NCBI GenBank assembly: GCA_018266915.1
Contig: JAFDZM010000091.1
Span: 22,438-86,437 of the forward strand
Reading direction: 5' to 3'
DNA length: 64,000 nucleotides
DNA from: Bacteroidota bacterium
Lineage (GTDB): Bacteria; Bacteroidota; Bacteroidia; Sphingobacteriales; Sphingobacteriaceae
Positions 25,028 through 33,687 of this stretch are shown here, in pieces. The notes beneath the pieces are model-generated. The model was not told where the DNA came from. It did no database searches and saw only the letters and a list, made by a program, of their open reading frames with translations. Numbering within the stretch: the first letter of the stretch is position 1; the number at the start of each line of letters is the position of its first letter. The position numbers and the translations under genes are program-made.

Positions 25028-25069
25028 AAAGTTTATAAGATTACAGGTTTAAAAGTTCAATTGAAATAA

Positions 25070-25222
25070 TTATTTCCAGAGGTGAAATACCATGGAAACT
25101 ACCGTGATACAAATACCAACGGAAATAGCCGTAATGCCAATAACCGACCACACAACAACGAAATGTTCTTTTTGCGGTTCGCCTGCAACCACCTCTTCAA
25201 AGGATTGTTTAATTTTTCTCAT
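25070..25222 (-). CDS. Small single-TM membrane protein (50 aa)
   Basis: Minus-strand ATG frame of 50 codons. The first 20 residues are polar (RKIKQSFEEVVAGEPQKEH); a hydrophobic segment follows (about 21-46: FVVVWSVIGITAISVG and on), and it ends HLWK. Charge distribution suggests the N-terminus inside. The overlapping longer plus frame lacks this organisation and looks like its shadow. No family recognised. Isolated between the esterase terminator and the bidirectional terminator at 25387. Confidence 0.6.
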   Translation of the reverse strand: MRKIKQSFEEVVAGEPQKEHFVVVWSVIGITAISVGICITVVSMVFHLWK

Positions 25223-25386
25223 GGGGTAATAATTATAGTCGTGATTATCAAGGCAATAAGAATGCCACGGCTATTTAGGCTGATTTTGCAAATAGCAAGA
25301 GATGAGGTGTTTAATAAATTCCCCAAAGTGGGTAACGGGAATTTTACACATGGAAAAAATCTCCTCTATTGGGGACTTTAGTAAAT

Positions 25387-25417
25387 AAAAAACGGCAGGG
25401 GGAGTCCTGCCGTTTTT
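25387..25417. terminator. Bidirectional terminator
   Basis: AAAAAACGGCAGG (25387-25399) pairs with CCTGCCGTTTTT (25406-25417); A/T flanks on both sides allow use from either strand. It lies 21 bp past the stop of the DUF4382-like lipoprotein gene. Confidence 0.8.
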
Positions 25418-25437
25418 AAAATCAAATCTTTTGTTGA

Positions 25438-26157
25438 TCAATTATGATCATGTCGCCATTCTCTGAACTCACCCCATCCGCACCGGGCAATATTCGATCT
25501 CATTTTCCAATAAAGCGCGCTGTTGGAGCTTTGACTGATAATAATAGTGCCGTTAGTTACTTTGGCTTTATTCAAATCATCAGCAGTAATACCTTTGGTC
25601 AACTTATCCAATTGCATTGACAAAAGTGCCGTGTAGTCGGTAGTACCATTGATATCAATGTTTTTCTCTTCTACCTGTACAGTGGCGTGACCACTCAAAT
25701 CGAATTCTATAGGGACAACCTTTGAGCTGTCATTAGTAAATGTTCCGCTTACTTTTAATGGCGGAATTGTATCTGTGCTTTCAAGGAAAGCGGTGATTTC
25801 AATTTCTTTATAAACGCCGGTATCCAAAGTAATATAGGTTTGGAGTGGCGTTAATGCAAAAAGATCTACATTGGTTAAATTGTTCGATTCAACATTGATG
25901 GATACGCCTTGTCTTCTGGCTTCAAAGGCAAACCGGCCTATATTTGCGGAGCCGGCGGTCCATACTAATCCTGAAATTGAAGAAACTGAGTCGGCCGGTA
26001 GACTGGCCAGGTTGGCATTTGTTGCCTGCATCTGAAACGATAGTTTAGCCGATCCTGACGGTACTACCGATGATTTGTTACTCCCCTTTTTACATGCAGC
26101 AAATGATATCATTGCTAACACCACCGCCGCAAAAATGCTGGTCCTGACTGTTTTCAT
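25438..26157 (-). CDS. Hypothetical lipoprotein (DUF4382-like)
   Basis: 239 residues. SPII signal ending ISFAACKK (Cys 22), a Ser-rich linker, then a beta-sandwich-like domain (LSFQMQATNANLASLPADSV, IEITAFLESTDTIPPLKVSG). The layout resembles DUF4382 lipoproteins, which in Bacteroidota are often carbohydrate- or surface-related. The C-terminus is short of a clear motif (RCGWGEFREWRHDHN). Monocistronic with its own terminator. Family assignment is tentative. Confidence 0.65.
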   Translation of the reverse strand: MKTVRTSIFAAVVLAMISFAACKKGSNKSSVVPSGSAKLSFQMQATNANLASLPADSVSSISGLVWTAGSANIGRFAFEARRQGVSINVESNNLTNVDLFALTPLQTYITLDTGVYKEIEITAFLESTDTIPPLKVSGTFTNDSSKVVPIEFDLSGHATVQVEEKNIDINGTTDYTALLSMQLDKLTKGITADDLNKAKVTNGTIIISQSSNSALYWKMRSNIARCGWGEFREWRHDHN

Positions 26158-26546
26158 AGTTTTTAATTTAGTTATTTGTAACGGGTATTTTACAATTGTA
26201 TGTAAATCTACATTTCGCGATAAAAAATGTTTAGAAATTTTGCTAACATTTCGTTAAAAGAAAGTGTTAAAATCTTAGGTTGAAATCTATCCCGGAATTT
26301 TGTATATAACTAATTGATGTATAAAGGTTTGATTGAAATTAAAGGATGGTGAAAAACGGCAGGGGCCACTATGAACCACAATAAACCTCTCACCCCTGCC
26401 GCCTAATTAATGACAGTTTTGCCATTAGCGTTCAACCATAATAATTACGGTTTTAGTTTGAATGCGGTTGCCTGAAAACAATTAATTTTTTTCACAAACA
26501 TAATGGCCATAAAGCGCTTATTGATTAAAATTGCACCTAAATTGGT
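26158..26546. other. Divergent promoter region with a small hairpin
   Basis: 389 bp between the lipoprotein and amidase genes. CGGCAGGGG (26357-26365) can pair with CCCCTGCCG (26393-26401) across a 27-nt loop. Starting inside the loop is an 11-codon ATG frame that stops just past the right arm. I see no larger gene. Confidence 0.45.
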
Positions 26547-27401
26547 ATGACGATTCAACACAGTGCTGTCCGCAAAGTATTTCCGCTTTTAAGTTTCATC
26601 ATCGCTATAGCAATAGGCCAACCGGCTCTTTCGCAGCAGGTTAAAAAGAAACATCATCATAAAAAAACTGCTGCTGCCAATACTGCTCTGCCAGCTTTTA
26701 AATTCAAAACCATCATTATTGACCCGGGGCATGGGGGGAAAGACCCCGGCGCACATGGGGCTTATTCTAAAGAGAAGAATGTAACGTTGGCTATAGCCAA
26801 AAAGCTGCGTAATGCATTAAATGAACAAATGCCCTCACTGAACACAGTGATGACCCGCACGACTGACGAATTTATCGAGTTACACCGCCGTGACGCTATC
26901 GCAAGCGAGAATAAAGGTAATTTGTTTATCTCTATACACTGCAACTCCTCGCCGGAAAAGGTAAGCCCGGACCGTGGTGTGCTGATACTTGTGTACGGTT
27001 ACCATCGGGCTGGTGAGCAATTGGAGGCGCTGCGGGAAAATGCATCCATCTTTATTGAAAAGGATTATCAATCCAAATATAGTGGCTATGGCAAGAACAG
27101 CGCCATTAATACCATTGTATTAAGCAACTTTCAGCAGAAATACCGCAAGGAGTGTATTCATTTTGGCGACCTGGTGAACCATGAGTTTAAGAAAGTAGAT
27201 GGCCGTCACAGCCTGGGCGTACGCGAACAGGGAGTACTGGTGTTGCAGCAAAGTGCAATGCCTGCCGTATTGATCGAAACCGGGTATATCAATAACCCTA
27301 AAGACGAAGCTTATCTGAACTCTGCCGAAGGGCAGTCTGAAATTGTGCAGTCCATTATCCGGGCGATTAAAAAGTACCGCGAGAGTCTTGAGCAGAAGTA
27401 A
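26547..27401 (+). CDS. N-acetylmuramoyl-L-alanine amidase
   Basis: 284 residues. Signal peptide (1-30), a His/Lys-rich linker (KKKHHHKKTA), then an Amidase_3 domain: zinc His in IIDPGHGGKDPGA, Glu in the LHRRDAIASE region, second zinc His in FISIHCNSS, and the catalytic Glu in IETGYINNPKDE. It cuts the amide bond between MurNAc and the stem peptide of peptidoglycan in the periplasm. Complete for the AmiC-type catalytic core, without an AMIN domain. Convergent with the peptide synthetase gene, with a palindromic element between them. Confidence 0.92.
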   Translation: MTIQHSAVRKVFPLLSFIIAIAIGQPALSQQVKKKHHHKKTAAANTALPAFKFKTIIIDPGHGGKDPGAHGAYSKEKNVTLAIAKKLRNALNEQMPSLNTVMTRTTDEFIELHRRDAIASENKGNLFISIHCNSSPEKVSPDRGVLILVYGYHRAGEQLEALRENASIFIEKDYQSKYSGYGKNSAINTIVLSNFQQKYRKECIHFGDLVNHEFKKVDGRHSLGVREQGVLVLQQSAMPAVLIETGYINNPKDEAYLNSAEGQSEIVQSIIRAIKKYRESLEQK

Positions 27402-27410
27402 TAAAATCGA

Positions 27411-27545
27411 TGTCATTTCGATGAGCAGTTGGGGTAGCGATTTGGGGCGAAGAGAAATCTTATACGATCTCCATATTCGCCTTGCAAGTTGTAGAAGATT
27501 TCTCCTCACTCCCCAGCTAAGCCCCTCAGGTTCGTCGAAATGACA
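27411..27545. repeat. TGTCATTTCGA palindromic element, copy 2
   Basis: TGTCATTTCGA (27411-27421) is matched by its complement at 27535-27545; the inner AGAGAAATCTTATAC starts at 27451 with a matching right half near 27491. Sits between the convergent ends of the amidase and synthetase genes. Confidence 0.85.
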
Positions 27546-27556
27546 TGTGTTTTCAT

Positions 27557-30151
27557 TTACAAAAACGATTCAATAATTTCGGCAACCTTCTTTGCTGCAG
27601 GAAGTTTAAAGAAATCGACATGCTTTGTGTCGACTATCTTAACAAAAACATGGCCATTGATATGTTGGGCCCACAACCTTTTGAATATCGAATTACGGTA
27701 AACCTGGATTTTTTTGTATTCTGAAGGGTGGCCGTCAGGGCTGGATTCATAGATCAAAACCACATTGCCATTATATTTATGCATTGGTTCGTACGTTTCG
27801 TGCAGGGCCAAAATCCGTTTCTGCGTTTCGACATCCACTTTCACATCTTGTCCTTCTTTTTCTCCTTTGAGTGCTAATTTCAGGAGATGAGGTATCCGGA
27901 CATATAAATATTTGAATTTATTATTCAGGTTGATATGCCTGAAAACCCGGATTTCATCCCGCATCCGGCGACTAAGCAGCATGCCTTTCGGGGGAAACGC
28001 CGGGAAATAGCTTATTGCCGCCAATAACCCTATCTCGTGATTGGCCTGCTGCAATTGCACTGCGACCTCCAATATGGTCCGCGCACCCATGCTGTAGCCG
28101 ATGAGTCCGCAAGAACCCCGGGGCGATATTTTTTTGATATGCAGAACAATATATCTTGCATAATCCTGTAAGGTTTTGAAAGGAAAATGCTCGGTATCTT
28201 CCGTATAGATAATGCCGTAAATTGGATTTTTGCCCTTAAAACTATGAACAAACTCCATGAAAATTGTCGGATAACTGCTCCATGGCGGAAAGATAAATAT
28301 GGGCATCCCTTCGCCTTTTTTTAATTGTAAAACAGGGCTTATGCCGTCTATCCCATTAGAATCAATCTTTTCTGCCAATTGGCGAACGGTAGGTAGCTGG
28401 TACAATGCTGCTACTGTTAAGCCAGTCCCTGTAGTGGAATTTATCTTATTAATGGCACTGATGGCTACCATTGAGCTTCCACCCAGGTCGAAGAAATCAT
28501 CGTCAATGCCGATACTGGTTATATTCAAAACTTCCTGCCATGCGCCGGCCAGCTTCTTTTCCGTATCGGTAGTCGCAGCTGCAAAATTTTCGCGTTTAGG
28601 GCGATGGCTTTCATTTGGCATCGGGAACGATTTACGGTCGATCTTACCATTTGATGTTAAAGGGATGGTCTTGATGCTTACATAATACGCCGGAACCATG
28701 TAAACCGGGAGATGTTGTTTAAGAAAACTTCGCAGTTCGGCTGCTTTCGCACTTCCGGTGGTATAGGCTATCAGTTCTTTTTCTTGCCCGCTTACCACGC
28801 GCGCCACTACAACAGCTTCTTTAACCTTGTCATGCGTTTGCAAAACGGCCGATATCTCGTCAAGCTCTATACGGAAACCACGTATTTTTACCTGGTCGTC
28901 AACCCGGCCCATACACTCGATGTTGCCATCAGGTAGCCAGCAGCCAATATCACCTGTCTTATACATGCGTTCTCCCGGTCTGAAGGGATCGGCAACAAAC
29001 TTCTCCGCGGTTAGCTCCGGGCGATTCAGATACCCCCTTGTTACGCCCGTTCCGGCAATATGCAGTTCTCCTGCTTCGCCTATTGGGAGTAATTGCCCCT
29101 GCTCATTCAGGATGTACACATATTCGCCAATAAGCGGTTTGCCAATATTAACTTTAGCACTGTCATGTATCGCCGACCAGGTGCTCCAGATGGTAGCCTC
29201 GGTAGGCCCATAGACATTCAGCACCGATACATGCGGCAGTTCTTTACGTAAGCCTTTGTGTATTTTTTCGCCCAGGGCCTCACCACCGATCATCAGGATA
29301 TCCAAACCGGATAAAGAGCTGTAGTTTGAAGTGGCTGCAGTCAGCTGGTTCAAACGAGAAGGGGTAAGTTGCAAAATATTAATCTGATGCTCCTGTAATT
29401 GGGCCAGTATTTGTAACGGATCGATTTCGTCCATTACCCGCACATGCACCCCAATACTTAATGTACACAGAAGTTCTAATACCGAAATATCGAATGTATA
29501 AGTAGTTAGTGCTGCCAGCTTCATGCCAGGCTTAAAGCCATAACGCTCAGTCAAATTTTGATTGAAGCAGGCCAGGTTGCCGTGCTCTACCATTACCCCT
29601 TTGGGCTTGCCTGTAGAACCGGATGTATAGATCATATAGGCCAAATTGGAAAGCCCGCTGATTGGCGGAATATCCTGCTTACTATATTTATTTTGCTGTT
29701 GTTTAAAATTATCGAGCTCCCCGGGAGTGATCATTACTTTGCACTTGCTGTCCCCGAGCATATACGCAATGCGTTCCTCCGGGTAAGCCGGATCAACGGG
29801 GACATAAGCCGCCCCCGATTTGAGTATGCCCAGCATGGCTATTACCATCCACTCGCTTCTGTCAAGCAACAGGCCCACCAGGTCATCAGCTTTTATATCA
29901 TAATTGGCGCGCAGATAATTTGCCAGTTGATTGCTCTTTTCGTTGAGTTCGCGATAGCTGAGTTCAGTATTTCCAAAGGCAAGTATTTTTACATCAGGGT
30001 TTTGTGCTGCCTGTTGTTCAAATAAGGATATAATGGTTTCGTTAGCTGAATAGCACGTAGTAATATCATTGAATTCTTCCAGCAGTTGTTTCCTTTCTTC
30101 ACCAGTAACCAGGCCGCTCGTGCTGTTATGTGCTAAGATGTTATTTCGCAT
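27557..30151 (-). CDS. Single-module peptide synthetase, adenylation-carrier-thioesterase
   Basis: 864 residues: adenylation domain (about 40-515: YTSGSTGKPKG, NVYGPTEAT, YKTGDIG, NGKIDRK with K503), carrier domain (about 525-600, phosphopantetheine Ser S560 in FFDLGGSSM) and thioesterase (about 610-864, nucleophile S687 in GYSMG, late H844). There is no condensation domain; the N-terminus starts with the linker normally found after one (FNDITTCYSANETI). The pocket residues, aligned by eye to GrsA, are D221 I222 L225 Q261 M287 G289 V313 I321 W322, which reads close to the glycine code DILQLGLIW. D221 implies an amino-acid substrate. No tailoring gene or PPTase is nearby. Confidence 0.9.
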   Translation of the reverse strand: MRNNILAHNSTSGLVTGEERKQLLEEFNDITTCYSANETIISLFEQQAAQNPDVKILAFGNTELSYRELNEKSNQLANYLRANYDIKADDLVGLLLDRSEWMVIAMLGILKSGAAYVPVDPAYPEERIAYMLGDSKCKVMITPGELDNFKQQQNKYSKQDIPPISGLSNLAYMIYTSGSTGKPKGVMVEHGNLACFNQNLTERYGFKPGMKLAALTTYTFDISVLELLCTLSIGVHVRVMDEIDPLQILAQLQEHQINILQLTPSRLNQLTAATSNYSSLSGLDILMIGGEALGEKIHKGLRKELPHVSVLNVYGPTEATIWSTWSAIHDSAKVNIGKPLIGEYVYILNEQGQLLPIGEAGELHIAGTGVTRGYLNRPELTAEKFVADPFRPGERMYKTGDIGCWLPDGNIECMGRVDDQVKIRGFRIELDEISAVLQTHDKVKEAVVVARVVSGQEKELIAYTTGSAKAAELRSFLKQHLPVYMVPAYYVSIKTIPLTSNGKIDRKSFPMPNESHRPKRENFAAATTDTEKKLAGAWQEVLNITSIGIDDDFFDLGGSSMVAISAINKINSTTGTGLTVAALYQLPTVRQLAEKIDSNGIDGISPVLQLKKGEGMPIFIFPPWSSYPTIFMEFVHSFKGKNPIYGIIYTEDTEHFPFKTLQDYARYIVLHIKKISPRGSCGLIGYSMGARTILEVAVQLQQANHEIGLLAAISYFPAFPPKGMLLSRRMRDEIRVFRHINLNNKFKYLYVRIPHLLKLALKGEKEGQDVKVDVETQKRILALHETYEPMHKYNGNVVLIYESSPDGHPSEYKKIQVYRNSIFKRLWAQHINGHVFVKIVDTKHVDFFKLPAAKKVAEIIESFL

Positions 30152-30346
30152 TTCGTCAAACAGGGGATTTAACTTTTGTTCAATAGAATAATTAACTTTA
30201 AATCAATCATCTATGCATTTGGGGTATCAAAGGATGCTATACGAAGAAACATGTTTATTAGTTGCATTTTTTGCGGTTGGTATGATTGACAATTTGCCGG
30301 TTTAGCTGTTATCTTTACTAATAGTAAACCTGGTAATTAATTGCTT

Positions 30347-31450
30347 ATGAAAACGCAGAACAATTTCTCCCGCCGCGATTTTTTAAAAGCCGGTATGATT
30401 GGTGCTGGCACACTGGCTTTAGGCAATCCTCTCGATCTATTTGCAGCCAAACCGGCAAAGAAATTAGGTATCGCATTGGTGGGCCTTGGTAACTATAGTA
30501 CAGGGCAGTTAGCACCCGCGTTGCAGCATACCAATAACTGCTACCTGGCGGGGATCGTCACCGGTCACCCGGCAAAAGCTGAGGCCTGGAAAAAGAAATA
30601 CAACATCCCGGATAAGAACATTTATAATTACCAGACTTTTGATCAGATAACTCATAACCCGGATATCGATATTATTTATGTGGTTTTGCCGGTATTTATG
30701 CATAAAGAATATACCATCAGGGCGGCGCAGGCGGGTAAACACGTAATCTGCGAAAAGCCGATGGCGCTGAACGCGAAAGAATGTGAGGAAATGATTTCAG
30801 CCTGCAAAAAAGCCAATCGGTTACTTTCGATAGGTTACCGTCTTCATTTTGAGCCGCATACAATGGAGCTGATGCGACTCGGACAAAAACAGGTTTATGG
30901 CAAGATAACGGCAATAGATACAGGTAATGGCTTTACCTATCGTGGCGACCCGAATGCCTGGCGATTGAAAAAAGCCATGGCCGGTGGGGGCGGACTAATG
31001 GATATGGGTATCTATTCTATTCAAGGTTCCCGCTATACTTTAGGGCAAGAGCCTATTGCCGTTAAGGCAACCCAGGAAAAAACACGGCCAGAATTTTTTA
31101 AGGAGGTTGACGAGACCATATTCTGGGAGCTGGAATTTCCGGGAGGATTTGTGGCCAAAGGCAAATCAAGCTATAACCATGACTGGAGCTACCTGCATGT
31201 AGAGGCAGAGCGCGGCAAGTTTGGGTTAGAACCGGCTTATGGTTACGGCGGTATTGATGGTTATACCCCAAAGGGACCGATGGATATCCCGCAAATTATT
31301 CAGCAGGCGGCACAAATGGATGATTTTGCGACTTGTGTGTTGCAGAATAAACAATCGCGTGTACCGGGTGAGGAAGGACTGAAGGACATGAAAGTAGTGG
31401 ATGCAATTTATCGCAGCCTGGATTCGGGGAAAAAGGAAAGGATCGAATAA
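30347..31450 (+). CDS. Tat-exported Gfo/Idh/MocA oxidoreductase
   Basis: 367 residues from ATG 30347 (a TTG two codons upstream is less likely). A Tat signal SRRDFLKAG with a hydrophobic stretch follows the start, then the Rossmann core (ALVGLGNYSTGQLAPAL), HVICEKPMALN with its conserved Lys, and the C-terminal substrate sheet. NAD(P)-dependent sugar or sugar-alcohol dehydrogenases of this family act on glycans outside the membrane when Tat-exported. The DUF5996 gene follows after 1 bp, so the two are probably translated together. Substrate not identifiable. Confidence 0.9.
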   Translation: MKTQNNFSRRDFLKAGMIGAGTLALGNPLDLFAAKPAKKLGIALVGLGNYSTGQLAPALQHTNNCYLAGIVTGHPAKAEAWKKKYNIPDKNIYNYQTFDQITHNPDIDIIYVVLPVFMHKEYTIRAAQAGKHVICEKPMALNAKECEEMISACKKANRLLSIGYRLHFEPHTMELMRLGQKQVYGKITAIDTGNGFTYRGDPNAWRLKKAMAGGGGLMDMGIYSIQGSRYTLGQEPIAVKATQEKTRPEFFKEVDETIFWELEFPGGFVAKGKSSYNHDWSYLHVEAERGKFGLEPAYGYGGIDGYTPKGPMDIPQIIQQAAQMDDFATCVLQNKQSRVPGEEGLKDMKVVDAIYRSLDSGKKERIE

Positions 31451-31451
31451 G

Positions 31452-32387
31452 ATGATCGAAGAAACAAAATTAGCCTGGCCAGGTCTGGATTTTGAAAACT
31501 GGAAGGACACACTGGCTACTGTTCATTTGTGGACGCAGATAGTCGGGAAAATCCGGCTGAGGAAAATGCCCTGGCTTAATCATTCATGGCATGTGACACT
31601 TTATGTTAGCGCCAACGGGTTGACAACGCATAGCATCCCTTATGAAAATGGTGTATTTCAGATAGATTTTGATTTTATTCATCACGTGCTGCATATTATT
31701 ACCAGTGAAGGGCACCAGGCGAAAATTGATCTTTATCCCCGCTCGGTTGCCAGTTTTTACAGGGAGTTATTTGATAAACTGGAAAGCGTAGAAATTGACG
31801 CTTATATCTATGGCACACCAAATGAAATAGATCCGGCAATCCCTTTTGAGGAAGATGAAACTCATTGCTCTTATGACGCGGAAAGAGTTCATGATTTTTA
31901 CCATGCATTGGTGAAAATTCATAATGTGTTTACAAAATTCAGGGCAAATTTTACGGGCAAATGCAGTCCCGTGCACTTTTTCTGGGGTGCATTTGATATG
32001 GCAGTTACCCGGTTTTCAGGTAGAGCTGCGCCTGTGCATCCGGGAGGGGCTCCTAATATCCCGCTTGCTGTGATGCAGGAAGCTTATTCGCATGAAGTAA
32101 GTTCCTGCGGTTTCTGGCCGGGCAGCGAACAATTTCCGCACCCGGTATTTTACTCGTATTGTTATCCAACGCCGGCCGAATTTAGCCAGCAGCCGGTACA
32201 ACCCAATGAAGCATTCTTTAGCGCTGAGATGGGTGAGTTTATGTTGTTATATGAGGTTGTTCAGCGGTCGGACAATCCCGAAGATAAGCTAATGCAGTTT
32301 CTGCAATCAACTTACGAGGCGGCGGCTAATACGGGGCATTGGGACAGGAAGTCATTGGAGTGTGATTTTTCGAGGTTTGAAAAATGA
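31452..32387 (+). CDS. DUF5996-family protein
   Basis: 311 residues from ATG 31452, one base past the previous stop; a longer frame runs back into the oxidoreductase gene and is rejected. Marks of DUF5996 include WPGLDFENWKDTLATVHLWT, LNHSWHVTLYVSANG, a FFWGAFDMAVTRFSGR core, and PYPxF/YSYCYPTP near the end. Cytosolic; no catalytic residues are known for the family. Position suggests a link to the oxidoreductase above, by inference. Confidence 0.82.
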   Translation: MIEETKLAWPGLDFENWKDTLATVHLWTQIVGKIRLRKMPWLNHSWHVTLYVSANGLTTHSIPYENGVFQIDFDFIHHVLHIITSEGHQAKIDLYPRSVASFYRELFDKLESVEIDAYIYGTPNEIDPAIPFEEDETHCSYDAERVHDFYHALVKIHNVFTKFRANFTGKCSPVHFFWGAFDMAVTRFSGRAAPVHPGGAPNIPLAVMQEAYSHEVSSCGFWPGSEQFPHPVFYSYCYPTPAEFSQQPVQPNEAFFSAEMGEFMLLYEVVQRSDNPEDKLMQFLQSTYEAAANTGHWDRKSLECDFSRFEK

Positions 32388-32435
32388 ATACAGGTATTTA
32401 TGCTAAAGCTCACTTTTTATTAACAGGCTTACATT

Positions 32436-32443
32436 TATATTTG
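32436..32443 (+). promoter_or_regulatory. -7 element TATATTTG, candidate leaderless start
   Basis: A perfect TAnnTTTG; a T-run at about 32414-32418 could act as the -33 element. The box ends exactly 5 nt before the ATG at 32449, so the mRNA would begin at or next to the start codon. Confidence 0.55.
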
Positions 32444-32448
32444 TGTTG

Positions 32449-32787
32449 ATGAAATTTATTGCCACCATATTAATATGTTATTTCTGTGTGCTGATCGTCC
32501 AGCCGCTTTATCATATGAATATGACAAAGGCCGGAAAATGTGGTGAGGAGATGTGCTGCAAGAAAGCCGCGCATAAAGCACCTGCAAAACCTTGCGGCAG
32601 CGCAACTTGCAATACAGATTTTTGTAATCCGTTTGTACCATGTGGCATTTCATTAACGAGTCGCATTTTACAGTTTGAGTTTGGTAAGCCAATACTTGAA
32701 CTTTCAGTTATTAAGAAACCAGCAATTAACGATCATATTATCTCCGACTATTTATCCGATTGCTGGCGACCGCCTCGCTTATCCTGA
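32449..32787 (+). CDS. Small Cys-rich exported protein
   Basis: 112 residues from ATG 32449. A hydrophobic signal or anchor (3-20) is followed by a Cys-dense stretch, KCGEEMCCKKAAHK then PCGSATCNTDFCNPFVPCG, and a beta-rich C-terminus. The layout recalls small periplasmic Cys-rich proteins beside metal-efflux genes in Bacteroidota. Ten or so cysteines point to metal binding or disulfide crosslinks. Next comes a second Cys-rich exported peptide (57-bp gap) and then, facing it, a DUF3347 gene; the three may form a metal-handling group. Confidence 0.6.
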   Translation: MKFIATILICYFCVLIVQPLYHMNMTKAGKCGEEMCCKKAAHKAPAKPCGSATCNTDFCNPFVPCGISLTSRILQFEFGKPILELSVIKKPAINDHIISDYLSDCWRPPRLS

Positions 32788-32844
32788 TCATACCCGAATT
32801 ACTTTAAAACGATCAGAATCAATTTTAATTTAAAATTCAATAAA

Positions 32845-33051
32845 ATGAAAAAGATAAGCTTAAGCGCTGTGGCTATTTTATTGGCCGCTGCTACACTATT
32901 TGCCGAAGGCACTGAAATGATAAAAAATCAGCCTAAAAAGGCAAAGCAGGAATGCCAGGGCGTTTGTTTAAAGAAAAACAAGACCCAAAAATGTACAAGC
33001 CAGGATGCTTGTTCGGATATGAAAACTTGTGGCGCAACCTGTGCCCAATAA
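32845..33051 (+). CDS. Cys-rich exported peptide (68 aa)
   Basis: 68 residues: a signal peptide to about residue 20 (LLAAATLFAEG) and a short Lys/Cys-rich mature part with CQGVCLKKNKTQKC and ACSDMKTCGATCAQ. Eight cysteines in 32 residues suggest metal binding or tight disulfides. Same strand as the Cys-rich gene upstream and likely co-transcribed; a strong terminator follows at 33079. No family recognised. Confidence 0.65.
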   Translation: MKKISLSAVAILLAAATLFAEGTEMIKNQPKKAKQECQGVCLKKNKTQKCTSQDACSDMKTCGATCAQ

Positions 33052-33078
33052 GTAATAACAGATAGTTATATAATTAGA

Positions 33079-33106
33079 AAGGCTCCCCCGACATCAGGGG
33101 AGCCTT
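33079..33106. terminator. Terminator between convergent genes
   Basis: AAGGCTCCCC (33079-33088) pairs with GGGGAGCCTT (33097-33106), 8-nt loop. It may serve the Cys-rich peptide gene on the plus strand and the DUF3347 gene on the minus strand. Confidence 0.75.
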
Positions 33107-33133
33107 CGTTATACTAAGATGATTTAAAGCAAG

Positions 33134-33643
33134 TTACTTAGCAGCCGGCATTGTCTCTTTGGTGCTGCCACAGTCCAGCATTTTTTTGCCGTAATAAGGA
33201 TTTTTGATAGCGGATGATTCGCTCAGCCAGGATTTCTTTTCCATTGGGCAATATTGTTTGTAAAGCACCATATCATTGATTTGGAAAGCTTTTACCACCT
33301 CATACATATTGGTTGACAAACTGCCAAAATGTTCGCGTTGATGATCGATAGCGGTTGATTCGCTGATATGGTCGCCGTCATAACGCAATTTTTCAGCATA
33401 TTTTGCCCATGCTGCTTTTTGTTTGGCATCCATGGAACTTACGGGCACATCCTTCAACGCAGCCGTGAATTTCTTAGCCTCGTCATTTGCGGCTTTGCTG
33501 TTATCAGTTGCCAGCGCATTTTTGATACCGAGGTAACTTTTGTATACATTATTAATGGCTGAATGCAGATCGGCAGGGGCAGCTTTTACGGTAGTTACTG
33601 CTATTAATAAAATGATAGCAGTAATGTATTTTATAGTTTTCAT
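33134..33643 (-). CDS. Exported DUF3347 protein, possible metal binder
   Basis: 169 residues, signal peptide ending TTVKAAPA, then a helical DUF3347 domain ending in YCPMEKKSWLS, IKNPYYGKKML and DCG. This CPM...NPYxGxxML.CG signature is the C-terminal part shared with CusB-like metal efflux adaptors, where it is thought to touch copper or silver. Exported and stand-alone here. It faces two Cys-rich exported peptides, which strengthens a periplasmic metal role; which metal is unknown. Confidence 0.8.
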   Translation of the reverse strand: MKTIKYITAIILLIAVTTVKAAPADLHSAINNVYKSYLGIKNALATDNSKAANDEAKKFTAALKDVPVSSMDAKQKAAWAKYAEKLRYDGDHISESTAIDHQREHFGSLSTNMYEVVKAFQINDMVLYKQYCPMEKKSWLSESSAIKNPYYGKKMLDCGSTKETMPAAK

Positions 33644-33665
33644 GATATAGAATTTTATTAGGCCT

Positions 33666-33673
33666 TAAATATA
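33666..33673 (-). promoter_or_regulatory. -7 element TATATTTA for the DUF3347 gene
   Basis: Read on the minus strand; the gene starts 23 bp downstream at 33643. Only one base separates it from the plus-strand -7 element at 33675-33682. Confidence 0.45.
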
Positions 33674-33674
33674 C

Positions 33675-33682
33675 TATTTTTG
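33675..33682 (+). promoter_or_regulatory. -7 element TATTTTTG, candidate leaderless start
   Basis: TTTT at 33653-33656, 18-bp spacer, TATTTTTG at 33675-33682. The ATG of the HAD gene at 33688 begins 5 nt after the box, so the transcript is probably leaderless. Confidence 0.55.
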
Positions 33683-33687
33683 CGGCC

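Noticed and set aside
25082..25381. 99-codon plus-strand frame after the esterase
   Set aside because: Antisense to the better-organised 50-codon membrane gene at 25070-25222, and the remainder has no sense.
30341..30346. TTG start for the Gfo/Idh gene two codons upstream
   Set aside because: The ATG at 30347 gives the same Tat signal with a normal start codon.
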